Below, one piece after another: positions 51,333-59,760 of a DNA stretch of 64,000 nt. The stretch lies in contig JAJNDK010000010.1 of the NCBI GenBank assembly GCA_021156365.1, positions 124,001 to 188,000 of the forward strand, given 5' to 3'. Position numbers and translations under genes: made by a program. The stretch is from Bacteroidota bacterium (GTDB taxonomy: Bacteria; Bacteroidota; Bacteroidia; B-17B0; Aurantibacillaceae). Position 1 is the stretch's first letter; each line of letters starts with the position of its first letter. The notes beneath the pieces are model-generated. The model saw only the letters and a list, made by a program, of their open reading frames with translations. It did no database searches and was not told the DNA's origin.

Positions 51333-52683
51333 ACGCACTTTTTCTGCCTGGTTCCTTGTAGTAATGCTTTGTTGTCCGCTTCTTCTTTTTCCGCAAGCCA
51401 AAAGCAAAAAGGAAAAAGAGATGGAAAGCAAGCGTAATAAGCTGAAGCAGGAGATCAACACTACCAATGAGCTGCTCCGGGAAACCAAGAACAGCAAGAA
51501 AAAAACCATGGGTGAAGTGGCGATCCTGAACACCAAGATCAGTATTCGCCAGGAGCTTATTGCTACCATCAATACGGAGATCCGGCAACTGAATACACAG
51601 ATCGGTACCAATCAGAAGGAAGTGGACGATCTGAAAGCAAACCTCGAAAAACTTAAAAAGGAATATGCACGGATGATCTATTACGGCTATCGTAACAAGG
51701 ATTCATACAACCGCCTGATGTTCATGTTTGCTGCGGGCAATTTTAACCAGGCCTACCAGCGTTTAAAATATATCCAGCAGTACAATGAATATCGTCGCAA
51801 ACAGGCAGAAGCGATTGTAAGTACACAAAAGGAGCTGAACGAAAAAATTGTTACGCTGGAATTTACCAAGAATGAAAAAAAACAATTGCTGACCGGCGAG
51901 GAACAGGAAAAACTGCATCTCGCAAAGGAAAAAACAGAGCAGGAGGGAATGCTTGCACAGCTCCAGGACAAGGAAAAGCAACTGAAGGATGAGCTGGAGC
52001 AAAAGAAAAAGGACAGTGATGCATTAACAGCTGCCATCAAAAAGCTGATCGCAGAAGAAATAGCGCGTCAACAGGAAAAAGCCCGCCAGGATGCCATTGC
52101 AAAGGAAACTGCGCGAAAAAAACGTGAAGAACAAAAAAAGAAGATCAAAGAACAGAAAAAGAAGCAGCCTGTGAGCACCGATGTGGCTAAGGATAATCCG
52201 AAAAGCAACAAGGAAGAAGTGGAAGAACCGGTTGTAGTGGATACGGAAACGAAAGAAGCAGAAGAATTATCTGCCGACTTTGCATCCAATAAAGGAAAAT
52301 TGCCATGGCCGGTTACAAAAGGAGTGATCACAGATAAGTTCGGGGAGCATGAGCATGCCACTATCAAAGGTCTTATCATCAATAACGACGGGGTTGATAT
52401 TTCCACCACCAAAGGATCACCCTGCCGGGCTTTATTTGGCGGCGAAGTATCATTGATCAGCACTATGCAGGGTATGGGAAAAGTTGTCATTATCCGCCAC
52501 GGAGATTACCTCACGGTGTATACCAACCTCGAAGCAGTGAGTGTAAAAAGAGGCGATAAGATAAACAGTAAACAAACGATAGGGGCGCTTGCCTACAATG
52601 ATGACGAAAACCGGACGGTGATGAACCTGCAGATCTGGAAAGGGCAGAAGAAACTGAACCCGCAGGATTGGTTACACGAGTAG
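51301..52683 (+). CDS. envC: EnvC-like murein hydrolase activator (coiled coil plus degenerate M23 domain)
   Basis: A 460-residue exported protein: signal sequence (AWFLVVMLCCPLLLFPQ), long coiled coil (about 35-290), a Lys/Glu-rich linker and an M23/LytM domain (about 345-460). The LytM zinc site is incomplete: NNDGVDIST has the Asp and IRHGDYLTVYTNLE has one His, but the usual HxH is TVYTNL. EnvC proteins with degenerate LytM domains do not cut peptidoglycan themselves but activate amidases at the division site. It overlaps the DUF4292 gene and ends the operon that begins with the nucleotidyltransferase. Confidence 0.9.
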   Translation: MIQIQTKQVVKRTFSAWFLVVMLCCPLLLFPQAKSKKEKEMESKRNKLKQEINTTNELLRETKNSKKKTMGEVAILNTKISIRQELIATINTEIRQLNTQIGTNQKEVDDLKANLEKLKKEYARMIYYGYRNKDSYNRLMFMFAAGNFNQAYQRLKYIQQYNEYRRKQAEAIVSTQKELNEKIVTLEFTKNEKKQLLTGEEQEKLHLAKEKTEQEGMLAQLQDKEKQLKDELEQKKKDSDALTAAIKKLIAEEIARQQEKARQDAIAKETARKKREEQKKKIKEQKKKQPVSTDVAKDNPKSNKEEVEEPVVVDTETKEAEELSADFASNKGKLPWPVTKGVITDKFGEHEHATIKGLIINNDGVDISTTKGSPCRALFGGEVSLISTMQGMGKVVIIRHGDYLTVYTNLEAVSVKRGDKINSKQTIGALAYNDDENRTVMNLQIWKGQKKLNPQDWLHE

Positions 52684-52687
52684 TGTT

Positions 52688-53170
52688 TTAATCAAAAAAC
52701 CGCTGCAGGCTCGCATGGAAAAAGTGGAAGATAAAATACAGTACAACTGTCCAGGCTACAGAGGATACTGACATCCAGATCAGTGTTTTGCGGTGATCGC
52801 CAAAGAAACGGATAGCGAGGAAAATACCAAGTGGATACGAAAGAAAAACAGGTGTAATGGCCGATACACCAATGATCCCGAAATTCCTTTTTGCTTTGAT
52901 GATGAACCGATTTTTCCAGGTGAAGTTTTTTTTGTTCCGGTTCCTGTTAGGGAAACGTTTGTCGAGCACCCTGTTTACCAGTTTTAATATCCCTTCGATT
53001 AAATAAGTAAAAACAAAAACACCGATCAGGCTTCCGGAGCTGCACACAATAAGTGTTTCGAGAAAAGAGAAGTTGAATACAAAAACGGCTGCAGGAATCC
53101 CGGCTAATCCCGGCTTTATAGCACAGGAGATTAGAACAGTCAGTATTGAGCCCCAGTCGAGGTGCGACAT
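52688..53170 (-). CDS. Small integral membrane protein, unknown function
   Basis: A 160-residue protein with about four helices (LTVLISCAIKPGLAGIPAAVFVF, LIVCSSGSLIGVFVFTYLIEG, FGIIGVSAITPVFLSYPLG, LIWMSVSSVAWTVVLYFIFHF) and a basic cytoplasmic loop (VLDKRFPNRNRNKKNFTWKN). It resembles the small multidrug-export-like COG2426 group in layout, which I cannot confirm. It follows upp with 6 bp between the stop and its start and converges with EnvC. Confidence 0.65.
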   Translation of the reverse strand: MSHLDWGSILTVLISCAIKPGLAGIPAAVFVFNFSFLETLIVCSSGSLIGVFVFTYLIEGILKLVNRVLDKRFPNRNRNKKNFTWKNRFIIKAKRNFGIIGVSAITPVFLSYPLGIFLAIRFFGDHRKTLIWMSVSSVAWTVVLYFIFHFFHASLQRFFD

Positions 53171-53176
53171 AATTCG

Positions 53177-53827
53177 TTATAGTTTTTCGCCAAATGCCAG
53201 GTCACCGGCATCGCCCAGTCCCGGAACGATATACGATTGTGCTGTAAGCTCTTCATCCACCACACCCACCCACAAGGTGTAGTTCGTGTGTGGCATGTGT
53301 GCTTTGATGTATTCGATACCCTGCCTGCTTGCAATTACGGCAACAATATGTGTGTGTCTTGGAAGCCCTTTGCCTACCAGTGCTTTGTAGGCCAATACCA
53401 TCGAGGATCCTGTGGCCAGCATCGGATCTGTTACGATAAGCGTTTTATCTTCGAGGGAAGGGCTTGATAAATATTCAATGGCGATCTCAAAGCTATTGTC
53501 CTTGTGATGTCTCCTGTATGCCGAAACAAATGCATTCTGTGCCCTGTCGAAAACATTCAGCAGACCAGTATGCAACGGAAGGCCGGCACGAAGGATGGTA
53601 GAAATAACAGGTTGCTCGGCCAATACTTTACATTCTGCGTCGCCCAGTGGAGTTTGTGTGATCACATCTTTATAAGCCATCGTCTTGCTGATCTCATAAG
53701 CAAAAAACTCTCCCATACGCTCCATGTTTCTGCGGAAACGAATCGGATCTTTCTGGATCTGGATATCCCTGATCTCGGAAATGTATTGATTAAAAATACT
53801 GTTTTGTTCGGCAAGTATATGGATCAT
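53177..53827 (-). CDS. upp: Uracil phosphoribosyltransferase
   Basis: A 216-residue soluble enzyme. The PRPP loop is clear as LIVTDPMLATGSSMVLAYKA (about 130-149), and the uracil-binding C-terminus is YIVPGLGDAGDLAFG. It converts uracil and PRPP to UMP in pyrimidine salvage. It lies a few bp upstream of the small membrane protein on the same strand, and near a deoxynucleoside kinase, giving a nucleotide-salvage neighbourhood. Confidence 0.95.
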   Translation of the reverse strand: MIHILAEQNSIFNQYISEIRDIQIQKDPIRFRRNMERMGEFFAYEISKTMAYKDVITQTPLGDAECKVLAEQPVISTILRAGLPLHTGLLNVFDRAQNAFVSAYRRHHKDNSFEIAIEYLSSPSLEDKTLIVTDPMLATGSSMVLAYKALVGKGLPRHTHIVAVIASRQGIEYIKAHMPHTNYTLWVGVVDEELTAQSYIVPGLGDAGDLAFGEKL

Positions 53828-53938
53828 AACAACGGAAATTTGCGACTGTTAAGATATAGATTATTTGTACACAAAAAGTGCGGGTGTAGTATGAAATTGG
53901 AAGGGAAATTGATTTTTAGGAAAAATTGGAGAAATGCT

Positions 53939-54514
53939 TTACTCGATGTTCACCGCTGAGTTCAGCAGGAACAGAGAATACTGATCGTCGATCTTTTCGA
54001 ACTCTACTTTCAGCTTATTACCTGATTTCATGGCAATGGTAATAAAGCCTAAACCTGCCCCGCCTTTTTCCGAAAGCTGGTTGTTCTCCAGGTGATCCAT
54101 GTAGTATTGTTTCAGCTCGGCAGGATCCTGGAATCCGTTGATGATCTCGATCTGTTTTTGAAGGCCCGGCACTGCATCGTTGCTGATGAGGTTGGCAGAG
54201 ATCATATCTACTTTTACGTGGTTCTTGGAAAGGATAAAAAAGCTGCGTTGGTTACCATCTGCATTCTTATGCCCGTGGATAAGCATATTCTGAAGCGTTT
54301 CTACAGAGATAAAGAAGATCTTGCGAAGCGGGCCTTTTGCAATGGCGTTTTCGATCACACTGCTTTCCACCTGACCTTCCAGGTTGGAAATGCTCTCCTG
54401 CGAAAGATCGCCGAAATGCTTTACCAGCACAGTGTGGTCGGTACCCAATTCACCCAACAAATGGTTAAATTTGTTTTCGAAGAATTTCAGGTCTATGTTA
54501 GCTCCGTTGCTCAA
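53939..54514 (-). CDS. SiaB-family protein kinase
   Basis: A 191-residue cytoplasmic protein. The GHKL-type ATP-binding pattern of SiaB is visible: FISVETLQNMLIHGHKNADG with the Asn-His core (about 83-102) and EKGGAGLGFITIAMKSGNKL (about 150-169). SiaB kinases phosphorylate the small protein SiaC and control c-di-GMP-linked surface behaviour in Pseudomonas; Bacteroidota versions are not characterised and no SiaC partner is adjacent. Start TTG 54514 lies 2 bp after the stop of the deoxynucleoside kinase, so the two are co-translated. Confidence 0.82.
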   Translation of the reverse strand: MSNGANIDLKFFENKFNHLLGELGTDHTVLVKHFGDLSQESISNLEGQVESSVIENAIAKGPLRKIFFISVETLQNMLIHGHKNADGNQRSFFILSKNHVKVDMISANLISNDAVPGLQKQIEIINGFQDPAELKQYYMDHLENNQLSEKGGAGLGFITIAMKSGNKLKVEFEKIDDQYSLFLLNSAVNIE

Positions 54515-54516
54515 TT

Positions 54517-55134
54517 TTATTTAAATAGTCCATGGATCTGGGAATCGATCTGTCTGATAATTTTCCCTAAATCTTCCGGATTGTCATTAATATTCAAATC
54601 ATCCACATCGATCACAATAAATTTCCCCGCATCGTAGGAAGATATCCATGCTTCGTACCGCTCGTTCAGCCTTTTCAGGTAATCCAAACGGATGGCATTT
54701 TCATATTCCCTGCCTCTTTTCTGGATCTGCCGTACCAGTGTGGGAACTGAAGCCCGCAGGTATATAAGCAGATCGGGAGCCTTGATAAGGCTCTCCATTA
54801 ACTTAAAAAGAGAGAAATAGTTTTCAAAATCACGTGTGGTCATAAGGCCCATCGCATGAAGGTTGGGCGCAAAGATATACGCATCCTCATAGATAGTCCT
54901 GTCCTGGATCACGGCTTTTCCGCTGGTCCGGATGTCCTGGACCTGGCTGAAACGGCTGTTAAGGAAGTATACCTGCAGGTTAAAGGACCAGCGTTGCATG
55001 TCTTCGTAAAAGTCGTTGAGATACGGATTGTCGTCCGCATCTTCGTAGTGAGGGTGCCACTTATAATGTTTTGCCAGTAGGGATGTTAAAGTCGTCTTTC
55101 CTGAACCAATATTACCGGCAATAGCAATGTGCAT
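54517..55134 (-). CDS. Deoxynucleoside kinase
   Basis: A 205-residue soluble kinase. Walker A GNIGSGKTTLTSLLA (about 7-21), the substrate-binding QDRTIYEDAYIFAPNLH (about 77-93), LIYLRASVPTLVRQIQKRG and the lid REYENAIRLDYLKRLNERYE. It phosphorylates deoxynucleosides in salvage; the substrate preference is not evident from sequence. It is followed 2 bp later by the SiaB-like kinase. Presence of upp nearby fits a salvage context. Confidence 0.93.
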   Translation of the reverse strand: MHIAIAGNIGSGKTTLTSLLAKHYKWHPHYEDADDNPYLNDFYEDMQRWSFNLQVYFLNSRFSQVQDIRTSGKAVIQDRTIYEDAYIFAPNLHAMGLMTTRDFENYFSLFKLMESLIKAPDLLIYLRASVPTLVRQIQKRGREYENAIRLDYLKRLNERYEAWISSYDAGKFIVIDVDDLNINDNPEDLGKIIRQIDSQIHGLFK

Positions 55135-55265
55135 ATATCCTGTTTAATATGAAATTAAATTATAACCGTTAAAATTAGAAATTAAAAACAAAAAAACAAA
55201 ATTGCCCGATGAAATTATTGTTTCGGGGGGTTAAAAATCGGAGAAAAGCGAAAAATAGGGGTGAA

Positions 55266-55883
55266 TCAGGATTTTTTCCGGGAATTGAGCTCATCGCGGA
55301 TCCTTGAAGCCATTTCGTACTGTTCTTCGTCAAGAGCCGTCTGAAGCATGTTTTTGAGCTCTTCTGTGGATTTAGCCGAATATTCCGTGTCGCCGCCTGT
55401 AATAGATGAAATATCCACCTGTTCTTCACTGCCCTCGCTGCTTTCACTCACGGCAGGATTGCTGGCAGGTTCTTCATCCAGTACGATGCCTGCAGAAGAA
55501 AGAATGAATTCATGTGTAAAGATAGGGCAGTTGAAACGAACTGCAATCGCTATGGCATCGCTGGTACGCGCATCGATCTCGTGTTCTTCCGCGCCATTGT
55601 TGCAAATGATCTTTGCGTAAAATATACCTTCCACCAGGTTGTAAATGATGACTTCACTTACTCCTATATCAAATGTTTCGGCAAATGTTTTGAAAAGATC
55701 GTGGGTGAGAGGACGGCTCGGTGTCATTTTTTCGAGCTCAATAGCAATAGCCTGAGCCTCAAAACCTCCGATAATAATGGGAAGTCTCCTGCGCCCGCCA
55801 CTTTCGCCAAGCACCAGCGCATATGCACCTGTTTGCGTTTGACTATAACTGAGCCCTACAATATCTAAGCGAACCTTCTTCAT
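55266..55883 (-). CDS. Bifunctional nuclease family (DUF151) protein with C-terminal UVR motif
   Basis: A 205-residue protein. The DUF151 domain (1 to about 135) shows TGAYALVLGESGGRRRLPII and ARTSDAIAIAVRFNCPIF. A Ser/Glu-rich linker precedes a UVR motif (about 172-200: STEELKNMLQTALDEEQYEM, ASRIRDELNS). DUF151 includes plant BBD nucleases; the UVR motif is known from UvrB/UvrC and clpC contacts. In Bacteroidota this gene commonly sits beside the EtfAB genes, as here (37 bp after the EtfA stop). Confidence 0.9.
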   Translation of the reverse strand: MKKVRLDIVGLSYSQTQTGAYALVLGESGGRRRLPIIIGGFEAQAIAIELEKMTPSRPLTHDLFKTFAETFDIGVSEVIIYNLVEGIFYAKIICNNGAEEHEIDARTSDAIAIAVRFNCPIFTHEFILSSAGIVLDEEPASNPAVSESSEGSEEQVDISSITGGDTEYSAKSTEELKNMLQTALDEEQYEMASRIRDELNSRKKS

Positions 55884-55919
55884 CCCAATGAGCGAACTAA
55901 AGTAGTAAATTTTAAGTGA

Positions 55920-56900
55920 TTAGTTGCTGTTGGCCTTTAATTTTTTAATGGCTTCCGTTAGCTTTGGAACGATGGTGAAAGCATCCCCAACCACGCCATA
56001 ATCAGCGGATTTGAAGAAAGGAGCTTCCTTGTCGCTGTTGATCACCACGATCGTTTTGCTTCCGTTAACACCTGCCAGATGCTGGATTGCACCTGAGATG
56101 CCAATGGCAATATATAAGTTAGGACGGATAGCGATACCTGTTTGTCCTACGTGCTCATGATGCGGTCTCCAGTGCATATCTGCTACCGGGCGCGAGCAGG
56201 CTGTAGTAGCACCGATCACATTTGCCAGTTCTTCGATCATACCCCAGTTCTCAGGACCTTTCATTCCGCGGCCTGCAGAAACTACCAATTCAGCTTCCGG
56301 TAATGGAACCGAGGTTCCGGAAGAGCTGGATTTGGTTTCTTTCACAGTGATCTTCGAAGTACCTACTTCTACCGAAGACTCTTCTACCGTTGCTTTGTTC
56401 TCTCCCAAAGAAACAGGGAATGAATTCGGCAACAGGGAGATAATTTTCACATCACTGTTGATGGAATAGATAGCAGTAGCTTTTCCGGAGAATACATTTT
56501 TTTTCACTTCCAGTGCGTTGCCGTTCGCTACAGGATAATCCACTGCGCCTGCTACCAGGCCTGCTTTCATTTTGCCTGAAAGACGGGGAGCAACTGCTTT
56601 ACCGGTAACATCAAAAGCGAAAACGATCACTTTGCTGTCTTCTGCTTTTGCTACCTGTTCTACAGCAGAAGCGATCAGAGCATTGTCTGCGTCGTTGTTC
56701 AGCGCGGCATTTTTTACCGATACGATCTTTGTAGCGCCGGCTTTTCCGATCTCTTCGAGTTGTGCTGCATCTGCATTGAAAACAACTGCTGTTGCTGTAG
56801 TTCCAAGTGTCTGGGCTATTTTTGCTCCGTAATTGATGCACTCTAAAGATGCTTTTTTTACTTTGCCTTTGTTTATTTCGGTGAATATTAAAACTGACAT
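55920..56900 (-). CDS. etfA: Electron transfer flavoprotein subunit alpha
   Basis: A 326-residue protein. The N-terminal half is a degenerate nucleotide-binding domain. The C-terminal FAD domain carries [54 protein letters not shown] and [20 protein letters not shown]. With EtfB it moves electrons from acyl-CoA and other dehydrogenases to the quinone pool. It starts 50 bp after the EtfB stop. Confidence 0.95.
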   Translation of the reverse strand: MSVLIFTEINKGKVKKASLECINYGAKIAQTLGTTATAVVFNADAAQLEEIGKAGATKIVSVKNAALNNDADNALIASAVEQVAKAEDSKVIVFAFDVTGKAVAPRLSGKMKAGLVAGAVDYPVANGNALEVKKNVFSGKATAIYSINSDVKIISLLPNSFPVSLGENKATVEESSVEVGTSKITVKETKSSSSGTSVPLPEAELVVSAGRGMKGPENWGMIEELANVIGATTACSRPVADMHWRPHHEHVGQTGIAIRPNLYIAIGISGAIQHLAGVNGSKTIVVINSDKEAPFFKSADYGVVGDAFTIVPKLTEAIKKLKANSN

Positions 56901-56950
56901 ATCTTAATTTTTTGTTTATTAATTTTTGAATTTTAGATTTCTAAAATTCC

Positions 56951-57694
56951 TTAGATCACTTTTGCTTCAGTGTGTAAGAGGTTCACTAATTCATCCATGT
57001 TGTTCTCATCAATGAATTTGCAGTCTGTGCGGCCTTTGGAAAGCTCGAATGATTTGATGCTGGTGAGTTTGTCATTGCCTGCAGGTTCCACCACTGTAAT
57101 TGGTTTTGTACGGGCTGCCATGATCCCGCGCATGTTCGGGATACGTTGCTCTGCCATACCTTTTGCACAGGAAACAACCATCGGTGTAGTACATTCTACT
57201 ACCTGCGTGCCACCGTCGATATCGTGTTCGATCGTTGCGGTTGTACCATTGAAGTCCATTTTTGTAGCCAATGAAACATAAGCCCAGTCGGTCATTCCGC
57301 CAATCATACCGCCTACGGAAGAGCCGTTGTAGTTGATCGTTTCTTTACCTACCAATACTAATTCATAACCATTGTCTTTGGCATATTTTGCAATTTGTTC
57401 TGCCACAAAATACGCATCAGGGCCTTCTGCATTCACACGGATCGCATCATCAGCACCCAGGGCCAGTCCTTTACGGATCGTAGCTTCACTGTCAGCAAGA
57501 CCTACGTGAATAAGGCTCACCTGTGTTGCTTTTCCGGCTTCTTTCAGCTCCAGCGCACGTACCAGTGCATACCACTCATCGTAAGGATTGATAATAAAGG
57601 TAACACCTGCAGCATTGAATTCAGCACCTCCGTTTGTGAACGAGATCTTCGCCGTTGTATCAGGGACATTACTAATAGCAACTAATATTTTCAT
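56951..57694 (-). CDS. etfB: Electron transfer flavoprotein subunit beta
   Basis: A 247-residue protein starting MKILVAISNVPDTTAKISF at ATG 57694; the frame is open further upstream but this start matches the family. Visible signatures: FIINPYDEWYALVRALELKE, LVGKETINYNGSSVGGMIGG and the AMP-binding stretch CAKGMAEQRIPNMRGIMAART. It forms the ETF heterodimer with EtfA encoded 50 bp downstream. Confidence 0.95.
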   Translation of the reverse strand: MKILVAISNVPDTTAKISFTNGGAEFNAAGVTFIINPYDEWYALVRALELKEAGKATQVSLIHVGLADSEATIRKGLALGADDAIRVNAEGPDAYFVAEQIAKYAKDNGYELVLVGKETINYNGSSVGGMIGGMTDWAYVSLATKMDFNGTTATIEHDIDGGTQVVECTTPMVVSCAKGMAEQRIPNMRGIMAARTKPITVVEPAGNDKLTSIKSFELSKGRTDCKFIDENNMDELVNLLHTEAKVI

Positions 57695-57817
57695 TTTGTT
57701 GGTTTGGATTAAAAATTGAAGTCTGCAAAAATAACAAAAACCCTTTGCCCTGCAAACAAAAAATATACACGAATTATTGGTATTTTCGGGCCAGAATTCA
57801 CTCATTTCCAGTATTAC

Positions 57818-58933
57818 ATGCCCAGGATCCTGTTCATTGCTTCCCATCGAGCAAACCGCTCCCCAAGCCAGCGATACCGCTTTGAACAGTATATGGATTT
57901 TCTTGAAAAGAACGGTTTTCAATGCACTTTGTCACGGATTATCGACGAAAAGGACGATCGTTGGTTTTACAGTGAGGGCAATCTGTTCCGCAAAGCCCTG
58001 ATCCTGCTGAAGTCCCTGAGGATCCGTTCGAGGGATAGACGAGCCTATAATAACTACGATATTGTTTTTGTTCAGCGGGAGGCACTGATGATCGGATCTT
58101 CCTGGTTCGAACGGAAGATCGGCAGAAGCAAAGCAAAATTCCTGTTTGATTTCGATGATTCGATCTGGCTGATGGACACATCGGATGGCAACAAAAAATA
58201 CGAATGGCTGAAGAACCCACAAAAAACTGCTGATAACATCCGGATGGCCGACCTGGTATTTGCCGGGAACGCTTATCTCGCCGGGTATGCACGTACCTAT
58301 AATCCGAACACGCTTATTGTTCCCACCACCATTGATACGGATGTTCACCGGCCTGATCATCGCCTGCGTAACAAAGAAGTGCTTACCATTGGTTGGAGCG
58401 GAAGCAAAACCACGATCAAGCATTTTGAAAGCGCCTTGCCATTCCTGAAAGCATTGAAAGAAAAATACAGGGATCGTATCCGATTTGCCGTGATGGGAGA
58501 TCCGGGCTATGAAAACAAAGAATTGGGAATAAAAGGCATTGCCTGGACCGCAGAAACAGAAGTCGGGATATTGAATTCCTTCGACATTGGTATTATGCCT
58601 CTGCCGGAAGATGAATGGGCCAAAGGGAAGTGCGGACTGAAAGGTCTGTCGTATATGGCCTGTGAAGTGCCCGCAGTGATGTCGCCGGTGGGTGTGAACA
58701 CGGATATTATCCGGAACAGAGAAAACGGAATGCTTGCTGCTACCGATGAGGAATGGATTGCAGCACTTTCGGAGCTTATTGAGAATACTGCACTGCGCCT
58801 GGAGATGGGAAGGAAAGCAAGACAAACCGTGTTGGAAAAGTATAGTGTGGAAGCGAATAAACGATTGTACCTGGAGAGTCTGAGGGGTTTGTTAGCTGAC
58901 CAGACGCGGATTACGCAGATTTCACAGATATAG
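57818..58933 (+). CDS. Family 4-like glycosyltransferase, C-terminus modified by a repeat element
   Basis: A 371-residue GT-B glycosyltransferase. I chose ATG 57818 (MPRILFIASHRANRSPSQRY, typical of this group). C-terminal catalytic half: LTIGWSGSKTTIKHFESALP, KGIAWTAETEVGILNSFDIG, and the donor-binding EX7E-like stretch KCGLKGLSYMACEVPAVMSP. It transfers a sugar to a surface glycan or lipid precursor; no polysaccharide cluster surrounds it. The last residues, QTRITQISQI, are encoded by the left end of a palindromic element, so the native C-terminus has been replaced or extended. Confidence 0.88.
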   Translation: MPRILFIASHRANRSPSQRYRFEQYMDFLEKNGFQCTLSRIIDEKDDRWFYSEGNLFRKALILLKSLRIRSRDRRAYNNYDIVFVQREALMIGSSWFERKIGRSKAKFLFDFDDSIWLMDTSDGNKKYEWLKNPQKTADNIRMADLVFAGNAYLAGYARTYNPNTLIVPTTIDTDVHRPDHRLRNKEVLTIGWSGSKTTIKHFESALPFLKALKEKYRDRIRFAVMGDPGYENKELGIKGIAWTAETEVGILNSFDIGIMPLPEDEWAKGKCGLKGLSYMACEVPAVMSPVGVNTDIIRNRENGMLAATDEEWIAALSELIENTALRLEMGRKARQTVLEKYSVEANKRLYLESLRGLLADQTRITQISQI

Positions 58934-59153
58934 ATTTAACCCTGTTTGAAGATGTTTTTTTCGATCTTATTTTAATAGCGTTCCACAATTCATTGAAGTC
59001 AGGATTGCCATCGAATAATTCAGCTTGCACTGTACCTTTGCTGCGTTTTATACTTTTTTTCATGGTTCAATGAATTTAATAAATTAAGATTGATTTTAAT
59101 TGCATTAACAAAATCGTATTGATCAGCGCCATCAGTGAAATCCGTGTCTAAAC
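58900..59153. repeat. Palindromic MITE-like element with AATCTGTGAAAT-type ends
   Basis: The left end (58900-58928, CAGACGCGGATTACGCAGAT...) and the right end (59122-59150, read on the minus strand TAGACACGGATTTCACTGAT...) are imperfect inverted repeats, 20 of 29 positions alike. The left end overlaps the 3' end of the glycosyltransferase gene; between the ends lies a 50-codon minus-strand open frame. This covers most of the 314-bp gap before lptE; the rest is AT-rich and holds the lptE promoter region. Confidence 0.6.
58911..59063 (-). CDS. 50-residue open frame inside the palindromic element
   Basis: From ATG 59063 the minus strand encodes MKKSIKRSKGTVQAELFDGN, PDFNELWNAIKIRSKKTSSN and ten more residues to a TAA at 58911. 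It is basic, has no signal peptide, and its last residues come from the repeat end. It may be a small passenger protein, an antitoxin-like peptide, or chance. No family recognised. Confidence 0.35.
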   Translation of the reverse strand: MKKSIKRSKGTVQAELFDGNPDFNELWNAIKIRSKKTSSNRVKSISVKSA

Positions 59154-59247
59154 TTATACATCTGTTCTAAATTTACAATATTTATAGTTTGACTTCGTTA
59201 GTTTTTAAACATAAACAGCCTTTTTTGACTATTTTTGAATCCTTGTT

Positions 59248-59757
59248 TTGAAAGCACTGATCTACATATTCCTGTCATCACCCTTCTTCCTGATGTTTTC
59301 CTGCGGGGGAGTGAAGTACAGCTTCAAGGGGATCTCCATTCCTCCAGAAGCGAAGACGATTTCTGTGGTTTATTTTCAGAACAACGCAACGATGGCGAAC
59401 CCGGTAGAAGCGCAGAAATTCACCGAAAAGCTGCGGGATATGGTTTCTTCGCAAACGAACCTGGCACTCACCAAACAGAACGGCGACCTGCAATTTGAAG
59501 GATATATAGCTGATTACAGTGTGGCACCTGTTGCGATCCAAAGTACGGATCAGGCGGCCCTGAACAGGCTCACGGTAACGATACATGTGAAATACACAAG
59601 CAAGCTGGAGCCTGCCAAAAATTTCGAACAGAACTTTCAGCGCTTTTATGATTATAGCAGTACAAAAACCCTGACGGAGATAGAGACAACAGCGCTGGAG
59701 GAAATAAACAGGCAGATCAGTGAGGATATTTTTCAGCGTGCATTTAATAACTGGTAA
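59248..59757 (+). CDS. lptE: LptE family LPS-assembly lipoprotein
   Basis: A 169-residue lipoprotein: signal with the lipobox FFLMFSC (Cys about 19), then the LptE fold with GVKYSFKGISIPPEAKTISV at the N-terminus and an anti-parallel sheet plus a C-terminal helix (EEINRQISEDIFQRAFNNW). LptE plugs the LptD channel for lipopolysaccharide insertion. The start is TTG 59248; no in-frame ATG is near. It is followed 3 bp later by the TPR-like gene and then secG, an arrangement seen in many Bacteroidota. Confidence 0.88.
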   Translation: MKALIYIFLSSPFFLMFSCGGVKYSFKGISIPPEAKTISVVYFQNNATMANPVEAQKFTEKLRDMVSSQTNLALTKQNGDLQFEGYIADYSVAPVAIQSTDQAALNRLTVTIHVKYTSKLEPAKNFEQNFQRFYDYSSTKTLTEIETTALEEINRQISEDIFQRAFNNW

Positions 59758-59760
59758 ACG

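Noticed and set aside
52068-52490. 140-codon minus-strand open frame opposite envC
   Set aside because: Mirror of the Lys/Glu-rich coiled coil and linker; no independent support.
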